The notes beneath the pieces were generated by a model. That model saw nothing but the letters and a program-made list of their open reading frames with translations, searched no databases and was not told where the DNA came from. 64,000 bases of DNA from MA-ANB-1 sp965216445. Lineage in GTDB: Bacteria > Actinomycetota > Acidimicrobiia > Spongiisociales > ZC4RG35. Of this stretch, positions 26,945-34,861 are shown piece by piece (position 1 is the first letter of the stretch; every line of letters starts with the position of its first letter). The DNA lies in the NCBI GenBank assembly GCA_965216445.1, contig OZ244166.1, positions 124,001 through 188,000 on the forward strand, given 5' to 3'. The translations under genes and the position numbers were made by a program.

Positions 26945-27478
26945 ATGGTACAACCCGCGCTGATGAATCACATCAAAGATGAGACTGACGACCCCGTTGT
27001 CGGAGCGGCGCTTCGCTTCGACGAGTTCTACGCGCAGGAATATCGAGGAGTCATTGGCCTTGCGTTCTCGCTCTCGAATAGCCCGTCTGCAGCGGAAGAA
27101 CTGACCCAGGACGCGTTCGTTGCCGCATACAAGCGCTGGGGGACGGTCTCAGCGATGGAGCGGCCGGACGCCTGGATACGAAGGGTTGTTGCGAACATGG
27201 CAGCCTCACGCGTTCGAAGGCTCGTCGCCGAAGGAAAAGCGATGGTTCGCAAACCACGAACTCCAGCCTTCATGCCTGAGCCATCTGCAGACTCTGTTGC
27301 TCTGTGGACCGCAGTGGCGTCACTTCCCCGACGCCAAACCGAAGTGGTCGTCTTGATCTACTACGCAATGATGTCCCACGAAGAGGTTGCGGGCTTTTTG
27401 GGAGTTTCGATTGAAACTGTGAGAACACACCTCCAGCGCGCGAAGAAGCGCCTTCAGAAATCCTTGGAGTGGGAATGA
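26945..27478 (+). CDS. ECF-type sigma-70 factor (SigE-like family)
   Basis: 177 residues with sigma region 2 (about 25-95: FDEFYAQEYRGVIGLAFSLSNSPSAAEELTQDAFVAAYKRW, split here by position) and region 4 (about 120-172: LPRRQTEVVVLIYYAMMSHEEVAGFLGVSIETVRTHLQRAKKRL). There is no extra C-terminal domain. Its stop overlaps the start of the next gene (ATGA at 27475), which encodes a membrane protein with an anti-sigma-like N-terminus. The pair is therefore probably a sigma/anti-sigma unit. Its regulon is unknown; the sigma factor may start at the ATG at 26963 rather than 26945. Confidence 0.9.
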   Translation: MVQPALMNHIKDETDDPVVGAALRFDEFYAQEYRGVIGLAFSLSNSPSAAEELTQDAFVAAYKRWGTVSAMERPDAWIRRVVANMAASRVRRLVAEGKAMVRKPRTPAFMPEPSADSVALWTAVASLPRRQTEVVVLIYYAMMSHEEVAGFLGVSIETVRTHLQRAKKRLQKSLEWE

Positions 27479-29229
27479 ACGTCGAAAGAAAGCTAAAGAG
27501 GGCAGCCGACGAGGCTCGCCAGTCCTACGCTAATGCGCCAATCGCGACTTTCCGCGGCCGCAAAAAGGTTCGAACGGCGATGACCGGTGCAGTGGGGATT
27601 GCATCGATTGCCGCTGTGGTTTTGGCCATTAGCTCCCTCACGACACGCCCGGAGCAGAACCCAGAGGCTACGCCGTCGGTCGCGTCGACAACGACCTCAA
27701 CAGCCATGGATCAAATCGAACCGACACCTCCGGGCCAGCAAGGCCCTCTCTCGTCAGACGTCATCGAAGGACACCTTCCGGATGGCACACCGTTTCTGAT
27801 TAGAGCGGACGCTTCGATGGCGGCCAGAGCCGAAGGAGTATCTGTGACGATATTCTTCAAATCGATCGACGGCAATCTGATCGACGTGGGCAACTCAACG
27901 ATATCACCACAGGTTGATGCGATTGAGCCGAGTTTGGTTTCGGGAAACTTGAGAGTCCCGGCCGGAAGCTGGCTCCTCGAGATCGAAGTCGATCAAGCGA
28001 TTCTGGCAAGTCTCGGTAGCGAAGCAGAAACGGTGCTAACCCAATCCGTGCACGGCCGCGAGGAAGGAGGTCTCCCTGTATTTGATTTGACTGATCCACT
28101 GACGTTTGGCGACGGCCAACCTCTCATAGAGGTGCGATACCCTGGCTTCGCCGTTTCACCTGGTTGTGAAGAGGAAACTGATACAGTCTGCAGCCCCACA
28201 CGTTCGGTTCAGGTCACACCATTCCCCATCGATTCATCCTTACCAGACTCCCTACGGATTGAGTCCCCGGCTCCGAGACCGCCGACAGACTCGTACTACC
28301 TTGATCCCGGCCCCCTGAGCGTGCGGGGAGGTCACAGTGTCTTCTGGACGGGCAGTCAGATGCTGGTTTGGGGAGGGACAAGTCAGGAAGGTTCCGGACC
28401 TCTAGTTGACGGAGCCCTTTACGACCCGGCCACGTCAACCTGGCAAATGCTGCCTAGTGCACCGATCACCCCACAGCCAACCGTCGCCGCGTGGTCTGGA
28501 GAACGGTTATACGTGGCAGGCGCCACAGGCGCCGCTGCTTGGAGTCCCGAAGACGGCTGGCAATCAATGTCGCCTCCCGGTCTGCAAGTCAACTCGAATT
28601 CCGTTGCCTTATGGGCAGGAGAGTCGCTCTTCATATGGTCAGACGAAGACTTCGTACGTTTCAATCAAGGTGTCGGCTCGTGGGAGCCCTTGTCAGCGCC
28701 ACCCTTTGGACACCCAGAGCGCTCGCTAGTTGACGCTGAAGGAACCTTGTTGGCAACCGCCTTCAACGAAGACGATTGCTCCAACCTGCAAATTGGCATC
28801 CGGTCAGACAAGAACTGGCAACCGATACCCGCGCCAGGTCAGAATGATTCGTGCATTCTGCCCCAGACCACTGCCCTACTCGAACGTCGCCTGATTGCCT
28901 GGGACGTCGCAACCGAAAACACTTCTAGTTATGAAATCGACGGCGACGCAGGGTGGGTGCCAATGGCGGACAACCCGTTGGAACCATGTAACGCTTGGAT
29001 TAGCCCAATTGCTGTGGCAAACCGGCTCGTCGTGTTCAACCTGTGTGACAGGGACGCGGCGATTCTCGATACGTCGCAGAGCACATGGAAGGAGGCCAGA
29101 GCGCCCGGTCCGATCGGAAACGGTCATGCAGTCTGGACCGGGAACGAGATTCTCATGTGGGGCGCCTCCTGCTGCTTTGGGACCGGCTCTTCCTTCGAGT
29201 CAATCGACGCATGGCGATGGACTCCGTAG
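27475..29229 (+). CDS. Membrane protein with anti-sigma-like N-terminus and kelch propeller
   Basis: 584 residues from the ATG at 27475, translationally coupled to the sigma gene. A short charged cytoplasmic region (about 1-35) precedes one membrane helix (about 38-58), a Thr/Ser/Pro-rich linker, a beta-rich domain (about 80-260), then a kelch/galactose-oxidase-like propeller (about 270-580) with segments such as GGHSVFWTGSQMLVWGG and NGHAVWTGNEILMWGA. The topology places the propeller outside the cell. Inference: the N-terminus holds the sigma factor and the propeller senses an external ligand or wall component. No zinc-binding anti-sigma motif (HxxxCxxC) is present. Confidence 0.7.
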   Translation: MNVERKLKRAADEARQSYANAPIATFRGRKKVRTAMTGAVGIASIAAVVLAISSLTTRPEQNPEATPSVASTTTSTAMDQIEPTPPGQQGPLSSDVIEGHLPDGTPFLIRADASMAARAEGVSVTIFFKSIDGNLIDVGNSTISPQVDAIEPSLVSGNLRVPAGSWLLEIEVDQAILASLGSEAETVLTQSVHGREEGGLPVFDLTDPLTFGDGQPLIEVRYPGFAVSPGCEEETDTVCSPTRSVQVTPFPIDSSLPDSLRIESPAPRPPTDSYYLDPGPLSVRGGHSVFWTGSQMLVWGGTSQEGSGPLVDGALYDPATSTWQMLPSAPITPQPTVAAWSGERLYVAGATGAAAWSPEDGWQSMSPPGLQVNSNSVALWAGESLFIWSDEDFVRFNQGVGSWEPLSAPPFGHPERSLVDAEGTLLATAFNEDDCSNLQIGIRSDKNWQPIPAPGQNDSCILPQTTALLERRLIAWDVATENTSSYEIDGDAGWVPMADNPLEPCNAWISPIAVANRLVVFNLCDRDAAILDTSQSTWKEARAPGPIGNGHAVWTGNEILMWGASCCFGTGSSFESIDAWRWTP

Positions 29230-29297
29230 TAGGTATACTTTTTTACACCGCATCTAGAGGATGCAACTGTGTACGTATGCAACGACCTTGAATCGCG

Positions 29298-29819
29298 ATG
29301 ACGTTGGACCGGGGCAAGCTCGCCAACGTCGACCGGCGTCTTCTTGCCGAGTTGGATCGAACGGAGTCGTGGCAGGTCGTCAAGGTTCCGATCTCTGAGG
29401 CGGGCTGGTCTACGTGGAAGAGGTACTGCGACGTGGTCGGGTTGTCGATGGGGAGGGCGATCTCTGCCTTGATCCACGCTGAGCTTTCTTCCGTCGTAGA
29501 CGAGGACGTTGAGGCTCGCTCGGAGGCGATCGCGGAGCGGGAGCGGCTACTCGACGAACGTGAGGACGAGCTGAATCGCCGCGAGGAGCGGTTGGACCGC
29601 AGAACCCGGCAGGCCGACCGCCGGCCGAGCCAGGCCGAACTCGAGCGCATGGCCGCTGAGCTCGAACCAGACGACCCCGGGTGGAGCTCAGAATCAACCG
29701 TCGCTTCCGAGCCGGACCTCGCGGTCTTCAAAGGAGTGGGCCGCAACGAGCTGTGTCCGTGCGGGTCGAAGCGCAAGTTCAAAAGCTGCCACTCGAACTG
29801 GTATCGAGAGAACAGATAG
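29298..29819 (+). CDS. SEC-C motif protein with coiled coil
   Basis: 173 residues. The N-terminal third (VPISEAGWSTWKRYCDVVGLSMGRAISALIHAEL) resembles a helical DNA-binding or dimerisation segment. Residues about 65-120 are a charged coiled coil rich in Glu and Arg, and the C-terminus is a SEC-C zinc motif, GRNELCPCGSKRKFKSCH. SEC-C modules bind zinc and are often found at the ends of accessory or element-borne proteins. It converges with the integrase, 15 bases between stops, so it is probably cargo of the same element. No function can be assigned. Confidence 0.75.
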   Translation: MTLDRGKLANVDRRLLAELDRTESWQVVKVPISEAGWSTWKRYCDVVGLSMGRAISALIHAELSSVVDEDVEARSEAIAERERLLDEREDELNRREERLDRRTRQADRRPSQAELERMAAELEPDDPGWSSESTVASEPDLAVFKGVGRNELCPCGSKRKFKSCHSNWYRENR

Positions 29820-29834
29820 CCACGGCCGGCACCG

Positions 29835-30896
29835 TCAGCCGAATCGTTTCTCCATTTGATCTGCCAGGGTCTCCAAGTCCTCCTCAAACAGGGAGCCGTA
29901 CACGTCCAGAGTCATCGCCGCCGAGGCATGGCCGAGCATCCGTTGGATAGCCTTGATCGAACCTCCAGAGCTGATTGCCAGGCTGGCGGCCGTATCACGA
30001 AGATCGTGAGGCAGGAGATCTGGCTTGCCGATGGCCGCTGCAGCCGGTGCGAATACTCGCCGTCTGAAGTTCCCGAGACGGACGGTTCCGCCCTGTGGCG
30101 CGATGAACACCAGATGGTCTGGACCCTTACCCGCGAGAAGCGGAACGAGACGCTCCATCACGTAGTGAGGAACGATCACCGTTCGGGTCTCGTGGGTTTT
30201 GGGCGGGCCAAACTCGAGACGACCCCCGACCTCGGTCACTGACTCCTCAACCCGAACCCGCCGCGACCCAGGGTCGACGTTGCGGACCCTCAAGGCAGCC
30301 GCTTCACCGAAACGGAGACCGGACCACCCGAGGAACCAGACGAGAGGCCCGTATCTCCCCGCCGCGTTGGCTAGCTTCTCAAGCTCATCGGCGGTAAGGA
30401 ACAGCTGACGTCGAGGTCGAACGGGTGGGACCTTCACGGCTTCGACAGGATTCGCCGGAATCAGACCGTCGGCGACGGCTTGTCTCAATACCTGGCCCAG
30501 GACTTGGCGATAGGTCCGCACCGTTGCCGGCGACAGGCCCTCCTTCAACAACGCCGATTGCCAGTCGCGTACGGACTTCGTGGTGATCTGCTGCAGCTGC
30601 CTGTCACCGAATTCAGGGATGATCCGACCTCGAACCAGCACGTCGGTGTTGTAGCCGGTCTTCTCAGCGACGGTTGGCCTTCGCCCTTCCAGCCACTTCT
30701 CGCAGTACTGCGAGAACAGCTCGGCGCCGAGCGACGGGTCGTGCCAGCGGCCGGCCAAAACGTCGCCCTCCTCCAATAGCAGCCATCTCTCAGCGTCCAC
30801 CTTCCGACGGAAACTCTTCGAGATCTGGCGGCCATCCGGGGCCCGATAGCGGGCTCGCCACGGTTTCGGTCGGTCGATTCGCTGTATTGAGCCCAC
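29835..30896 (-). CDS. Tyrosine site-specific integrase
   Basis: 353 residues with the N-terminal SAM-like core-binding region and a C-terminal catalytic domain. All main catalytic residues are visible: R195 (SGLRFGEAA), H297 and R300 (LLPHDLRDT), the LGHAS box and Y333 (TLDVYGSLF). The start is the GTG at 30896, because an in-frame TGA lies 4 codons upstream. There is no ribosome-binding site, so the message may be leaderless. A 24-base palindrome directly precedes the start and a tRNA-Ala 3' half lies 140 bases away, both typical of integrative elements. Confidence 0.95.
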   Translation of the reverse strand: MGSIQRIDRPKPWRARYRAPDGRQISKSFRRKVDAERWLLLEEGDVLAGRWHDPSLGAELFSQYCEKWLEGRRPTVAEKTGYNTDVLVRGRIIPEFGDRQLQQITTKSVRDWQSALLKEGLSPATVRTYRQVLGQVLRQAVADGLIPANPVEAVKVPPVRPRRQLFLTADELEKLANAAGRYGPLVWFLGWSGLRFGEAAALRVRNVDPGSRRVRVEESVTEVGGRLEFGPPKTHETRTVIVPHYVMERLVPLLAGKGPDHLVFIAPQGGTVRLGNFRRRVFAPAAAAIGKPDLLPHDLRDTAASLAISSGGSIKAIQRMLGHASAAMTLDVYGSLFEEDLETLADQMEKRFG

Positions 30897-30920
30897 CTTG
30901 TGTCACACGTGTGTCACAAG
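30897..30920. promoter_or_regulatory. 24-base palindrome touching the integrase start
   Basis: Perfect palindrome apart from one symmetric mismatch pair: arms CTTGTG/CACAAG around an inner CACACGTGTG, each separated by one T. It abuts the GTG start of the integrase and could be a repressor or accessory-protein site. Confidence 0.6.
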
Positions 30921-31037
30921 ACAACTAGAAACGACGAGAACCGGGGCAAGACGTCGAGAGTTCACGGGAGATTCGAGTAACTAGCGTCGTGCCTGGTCAG
31001 AGCCACAATTCTGGAGTCTAGCCAGGTCAGTGTGTTG

Positions 31038-31084
31038 TGGAGCTGATCGGATTTGAACCGACGACCCCCTCGTTGCGAACGAGG
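31038..31084 (-). tRNA. tRNA-Ala(CGC) 3' half; probable attachment (att) core
   Basis: Read on the minus strand, this is the anticodon arm (stem CCTCG/CGAGG, loop TTCGCAA, anticodon CGC), a 5-base variable loop, a full T arm (loop TTCAAAT) and the 3' acceptor strand CAGCTCC with discriminator A. The 5' half is absent: upstream bases cannot form the acceptor pairing or a D arm. It is thus not a working tRNA but the kind of 3' fragment left or carried by tRNA-targeting integrases, and it lies 140 bases from an integrase gene. Confidence 0.8.
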
Positions 31085-31459
31085 GGGTTGGGCACTCCGA
31101 GTCTTGCTGCCTCCCCGGTGGGGTGAACCTCGATTGACATATATTCGTCGGCAAATTCCCTGGCGGCCGCCAACTGCCTTGATCGGGAAGCACCTCAGCC
31201 AGGAGAGGGTAGTAGGCGTGGATCCACCGCTCGTTGACGCCTACACTCGACAACTCGGCCAAGAGTCTTCTGGCCTCCCGCAAGTTCCCCTCATCCATCC
31301 CAGGCTCGCCTCTATCCCCCCCCGAATAGCGCTACGTCTTCCCGGGCGTCAGAGTCTCGAGGCGCGAATCAGGTCTAGTTGACTAGATCCCGCCTTTCCT
31401 CGTGATATCGGTTGGTGTACTGCGCCTAACGCGAGGGGTCGTCGTTTACGGTTGAGGGC
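31085..31459. other. Intergenic stretch, possible coding remnant on the minus strand
   Basis: About 375 bases without a clear gene. On the minus strand, an open frame from the ATG at 31298 reads DEGNLREARRLLAELSSVG and looks protein-like for about 40 codons, then runs without change of character into the tRNA fragment. It may be the 5' end of a gene cut by integration. Nothing else is recognised. Confidence 0.35.
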
Positions 31460-31807
31460 ATGAAAACGTTTGGTATCAATCATGTGGCTCTGTACGTTGA
31501 CGACCTCTTGCGTTCGCGGGACTTCTACCTTGAGGTCTTCGAAGCAACCGTCGTCCGAGAAAACGAGACCATGAGCTTCCTCGATGTCGGTGGTGACAAC
31601 TTCCTGGCCCTGTTTAGGCGGGAGCCGGCACACATCAACCACTTCTGCTTCACGGTCGACGCCTATGACCCTGAGAGCGTGGCCGCAGACCTGGAGGCTC
31701 GGGGCTTTGAGGTCATCCGAAGAGAGGATCGCGTGTTCGTGACGGATCCCGACGGACACCTGGTGCAGGTGTCGGGCCCGGCCACCGCAGAGGACTTCGC
31801 CGGCTGA
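31460..31807 (+). CDS. VOC/glyoxalase-fold protein
   Basis: 115 residues forming two beta-alpha-beta-beta-beta units: INHVALYVDDLLRSRDFYLEVF at the start and INHFCFTVDAYDP in the middle, ending FVTDPDGHLVQVSGP. The metal positions of VOC enzymes are represented by H8, H56 and a late Glu/Gln replaced by Q, so a metal-enzyme role is possible but not certain. It stands alone on the plus strand, about 140 bases ahead of the FAD enzyme gene. Related proteins include glyoxalases, dioxygenases and antibiotic-binding proteins. Confidence 0.85.
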   Translation: MKTFGINHVALYVDDLLRSRDFYLEVFEATVVRENETMSFLDVGGDNFLALFRREPAHINHFCFTVDAYDPESVAADLEARGFEVIRREDRVFVTDPDGHLVQVSGPATAEDFAG

Positions 31808-31947
31808 GAACGGACTCACGCCGACGGGAATGTCACCACGGACGGTAGGTCCTTTCAAGAAACTAGATTTCCATCGGATGGCGGGCGCCAGGACCTGTGG
31901 GGAGGCACGGTTATGTTTGCCCCTGTGAGAGAACTGGTGGTCAACCC

Positions 31948-33534
31948 GTGAGTGTTGTTGAGAAGGTCAGGTATTGGTCTCGTGATGTGCCCGACGGGTC
32001 GTTCGACTACATAGTCATTGGCTCCGGCATGGGAGGTATGACCGCCGCTGCGCTCCTCTCCAAAATGGGAAAACGGGTGTTGGTCATAGAACAACATGTG
32101 ATCCCCGGTGGTTTCACCCAGACGTTCACCAGACCGGGGCACAAATGGGATGTTGGTGTCCACCTCGTCGGTGAGATGACCGACCGTAGCTATCTCGGGC
32201 GTCTACTGAAGGACCTGACCGAGGGGCGTCTCGAGTGGGCTTCCGTCGGCGAGATCTATGACGAGTTCAACTTCCCCGACGGATTCACCATTCAATTCCC
32301 CAACTCGAAACCAGCCTTTCGTGATGTGCTGCACGAGTATTTCCCTGACGAACGCCCGGCGATCGATAGCTACTTCGATCTGGTTCGGGCGGCATCTCGC
32401 GCCACCGCCGGTTACATGCAAGCCCGGGTTGCTCCGTCGGTCCTGGCTCCTGGAGCGAAGCGAAAGACCGCCAAAGCCGCCCTGCCCCACATCACCGCGA
32501 CGACCGCTGAAGTGCTCGAGGAGCTGACCGACGATCCTCAGCTGCGTGCGGTACTTGCCGCACAGTGGGGTTACTACGGATCGACACCAGCCAAATCGTC
32601 ATTTGCCATGCACGCCCTGATGGTGGCCCACTTCCTGTGGGGTGCCTACTACCCGGTGGGGACGGCGGAGTCGATCGCACGAGAAATGCTGCGCACAGTC
32701 GCGGAATCGGGCGGATGGACCTTGGTCCGTACCGAGGTCGAGAGCATCGTCATCAGGGGTGGCCGAGCCACCGGGGTGACTGTGGCCGATGGATCTGAGA
32801 TATCTGCCGGGGCGGTCATCAGTGCGGTCGGGGCGCCGCTGACGGCGAGCCTGCTCCCCGACACAATGGATCGGCCGGAGTCGTTGAGTCCCGGTCCAGC
32901 CCATGTCAGTCTCTATCTCGGCTTTGAAGGCGACCTCTCCCAGGCCGGCGGATCGAAGTATTCACAGTGGTTCTATGAGACCTGGGACATGGAGCGGGAT
33001 ATCTGGCCGATCGAGCCCAACGGCGAACTGGCCCGTGCCGATGTGCTCTATTGCAGCTTCCCTTCGCTCAAGGACCCGGCTCACGACCCTGGGCCACGGC
33101 AGCGACATACCGGAGAGATCATCACCTTTGTCCCGTGGGAAACCTTCGAGCCTTGGCGGGGCACCCGGTGGAAGAAGCGGGGTACCGAGTACGACGAGTT
33201 CAAGGAGCAGGTATCGGACGCTTTGCTCTCCCAGTACCTGGAGCATTACCCCGATCTCAAGGGTCTCGTGTCGTTCTCTGAGCTATCCACCCCTCTTTCG
33301 ACTCAACACTTCGCCCGTTCGCATCGTGGGTCGATCTATGGGCTGGCTTCCGAGCCCGACCGGTTCACCAGCGACGACCTGACTCCCAAAACCGGCATCA
33401 AGGGTTTGTATATGGCTGGTGTTGATGTGATGGCGCCCGGGATCGCTGGAGCAATCGGCGGCGGGGCGCTCGCGGTCGCAGCGGCCGAACCTGTGGCCGC
33501 CATGCGGTACCTGCGACCAATCATGAAGGGCTGA
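31948..33534 (+). CDS. FAD-dependent phytoene-desaturase/retinol-saturase-like oxidoreductase
   Basis: 528 residues from the GTG at 31948. The N-terminal dinucleotide-binding motif is intact (DYIVIGSGMGGMTAAALLSKMGKRVLVIEQH, by position about 14-45). It is followed by PGGFTQTFTRPGHKWDVGVHLVG, and the C-terminus has GLYMAGVDVMAPGIAGAIGGG, the family's second FAD contact. The CrtI/retinol-saturase family reduces or dehydrogenates polyene lipids. Nothing in the neighbourhood points to carotenoids. A homologous C-terminal remnant lies at 23945-24046, so the genome once had at least two copies. It converges with the aminotransferase gene. Confidence 0.85.
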   Translation: MSVVEKVRYWSRDVPDGSFDYIVIGSGMGGMTAAALLSKMGKRVLVIEQHVIPGGFTQTFTRPGHKWDVGVHLVGEMTDRSYLGRLLKDLTEGRLEWASVGEIYDEFNFPDGFTIQFPNSKPAFRDVLHEYFPDERPAIDSYFDLVRAASRATAGYMQARVAPSVLAPGAKRKTAKAALPHITATTAEVLEELTDDPQLRAVLAAQWGYYGSTPAKSSFAMHALMVAHFLWGAYYPVGTAESIAREMLRTVAESGGWTLVRTEVESIVIRGGRATGVTVADGSEISAGAVISAVGAPLTASLLPDTMDRPESLSPGPAHVSLYLGFEGDLSQAGGSKYSQWFYETWDMERDIWPIEPNGELARADVLYCSFPSLKDPAHDPGPRQRHTGEIITFVPWETFEPWRGTRWKKRGTEYDEFKEQVSDALLSQYLEHYPDLKGLVSFSELSTPLSTQHFARSHRGSIYGLASEPDRFTSDDLTPKTGIKGLYMAGVDVMAPGIAGAIGGGALAVAAAEPVAAMRYLRPIMKG

Positions 33535-33600
33535 TCGATGTCGACCTTGGGTAGTGCCTGGCCAACTGAGGTGCCCCCGGCACGGACTGGTCAACCGGTC

Positions 33601-34857
33601 TCAGCCATTCACGAGCTCATCGAGGGAGTGGCGCAGGACGCCGATGAGCGTGTCGATTTCAGCGTGTGTGACGGTGAGTGGCGGCGCGATCCGGATCGTC
33701 CCTGCCGAATTGAGCATGGAGCCGACAATGACGCCCCGGCCTTCCATATTCTCGACGACTTGTTGAGCGAGCTCAGGAGGGGCAAAGTCGACGGCATGCC
33801 AGAGGCCGATTCCTCTTGTAGCCGCAACTGCGTGTGGGAAATGAGCCATGATCGATTGAAGGCGGTCTGCCAGATACTCACCCATGACCTGAGCCTCCTC
33901 AACCAGCCCCGACTCTGCGATTACGTCAAAGGCAGCGATGGCCGCAGCACAGGAGACCGGATTGCCGCCGAATGTGGTTAGGTGAGAAAGCGGGGGGTCA
34001 AGGAAGGTCGAGAATATCTCAGCAGTCGATATGAAGGCACCAAGTGGGAGTCCGCCTCCGAAAGCCTTTGCGACGGTGATGATGTCCGGCACAACGTCCC
34101 AGTTCTGACAGCTGAACCATTGACCGGACCGGCCCATGGCTCCCTGAACTTCGTCACAGATGAGGAGGGCGCCGCGTTCGTCGCAAAGCTGGCGAAGGCC
34201 TGGGAGAAACTCGTCAGACGGAATCTGGACGCCTGCCTCACCTTGGATTGGCTCCACTATTACTGCCGCGATGTCCTTGGTAATTGCGCGGTCCGCTGCG
34301 TCTAGATCGTCGAAAGGTATGAAGGTCACCGGCTCGAGCAGCGGCTCGAATGGCTTTCGCCATTCCTCCTTCCAGGAAACCGACAGTGAGCCGAAGGTTC
34401 GGCCGTGGAAGGATCGTTCGAAGGACACGAACCCGGGTCGACCAGTGTATTTTCGCGCCAACTTCAGGGCGCCTTCGTTCGCCTCGGTCCCGGTGGAAAC
34501 TAGGAATGAAACATCGAGATCTTCAGGTGTGACCGAAGCAAGCCTTTCAGCGATCTCGACCTGTGGCGTAAGGGTAAATCGCCCGTACACGTTGACGTGG
34601 GCGAAGGATTCGATCTGGCGCTGGACCGCCTCGACGACCCTCGGGTGAGAGTGGCCGACGTTGGAAACGGCGATGCCTGAAATCATGTCCAGAAGCAACC
34701 GCCCGTCGGAGGTTTTGATCGTTGTACCTTCCGCGTCGACGACAATCAGATCCTTCTCGCCCGGAACAGTCTGCGACAGGTGCTCGACGAACCTTCTTCG
34801 GTAATCGGCAGCCTGTGCCTCTGACAGGGTCGCCTTCAAGTCCAGCTTCTTGCTCAT
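33601..34857 (-). CDS. Class III omega-aminotransferase
   Basis: 418 residues with the PLP-dependent class III layout. Visible parts are DGRLLLDMISGIAVSNVGHSHP (split by position), VSTGTEANEGALKLARKYTGR, SFHGRTFGS, the Asp motif LLICDEVQGAMGRSG, and the Schiff-base lysine K264 in TVAKAFGGGLPLGA. Such enzymes transfer the amino group of omega-amino acids such as beta-alanine, 3-aminoisobutyrate or GABA to pyruvate or 2-oxoglutarate. The next gene upstream in the operon is MmsA-like, which takes the semialdehyde product. The two together form a complete end of a beta-amino acid pathway. The operon start is the DUF1185 gene. Confidence 0.92.
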   Translation of the reverse strand: MSKKLDLKATLSEAQAADYRRRFVEHLSQTVPGEKDLIVVDAEGTTIKTSDGRLLLDMISGIAVSNVGHSHPRVVEAVQRQIESFAHVNVYGRFTLTPQVEIAERLASVTPEDLDVSFLVSTGTEANEGALKLARKYTGRPGFVSFERSFHGRTFGSLSVSWKEEWRKPFEPLLEPVTFIPFDDLDAADRAITKDIAAVIVEPIQGEAGVQIPSDEFLPGLRQLCDERGALLICDEVQGAMGRSGQWFSCQNWDVVPDIITVAKAFGGGLPLGAFISTAEIFSTFLDPPLSHLTTFGGNPVSCAAAIAAFDVIAESGLVEEAQVMGEYLADRLQSIMAHFPHAVAATRGIGLWHAVDFAPPELAQQVVENMEGRGVIVGSMLNSAGTIRIAPPLTVTHAEIDTLIGVLRHSLDELVNG

Positions 34858-34861
34858 TCGC

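Noticed and set aside
31020..31120. Complete tRNA-Ala gene
   Set aside because: Anticodon arm, T arm and 3' acceptor strand are good, but no D arm or matching 5' acceptor strand can be found.
30981..31298. Minus-strand gene of 105 codons across the tRNA fragment
   Set aside because: Only the first 40 or so codons look protein-like and the rest is tRNA and junction sequence. Kept only as a possible remnant.
33541..33981. Plus-strand open frame of 147 codons
   Set aside because: It is almost entirely antisense to the aminotransferase gene and shows no domain.
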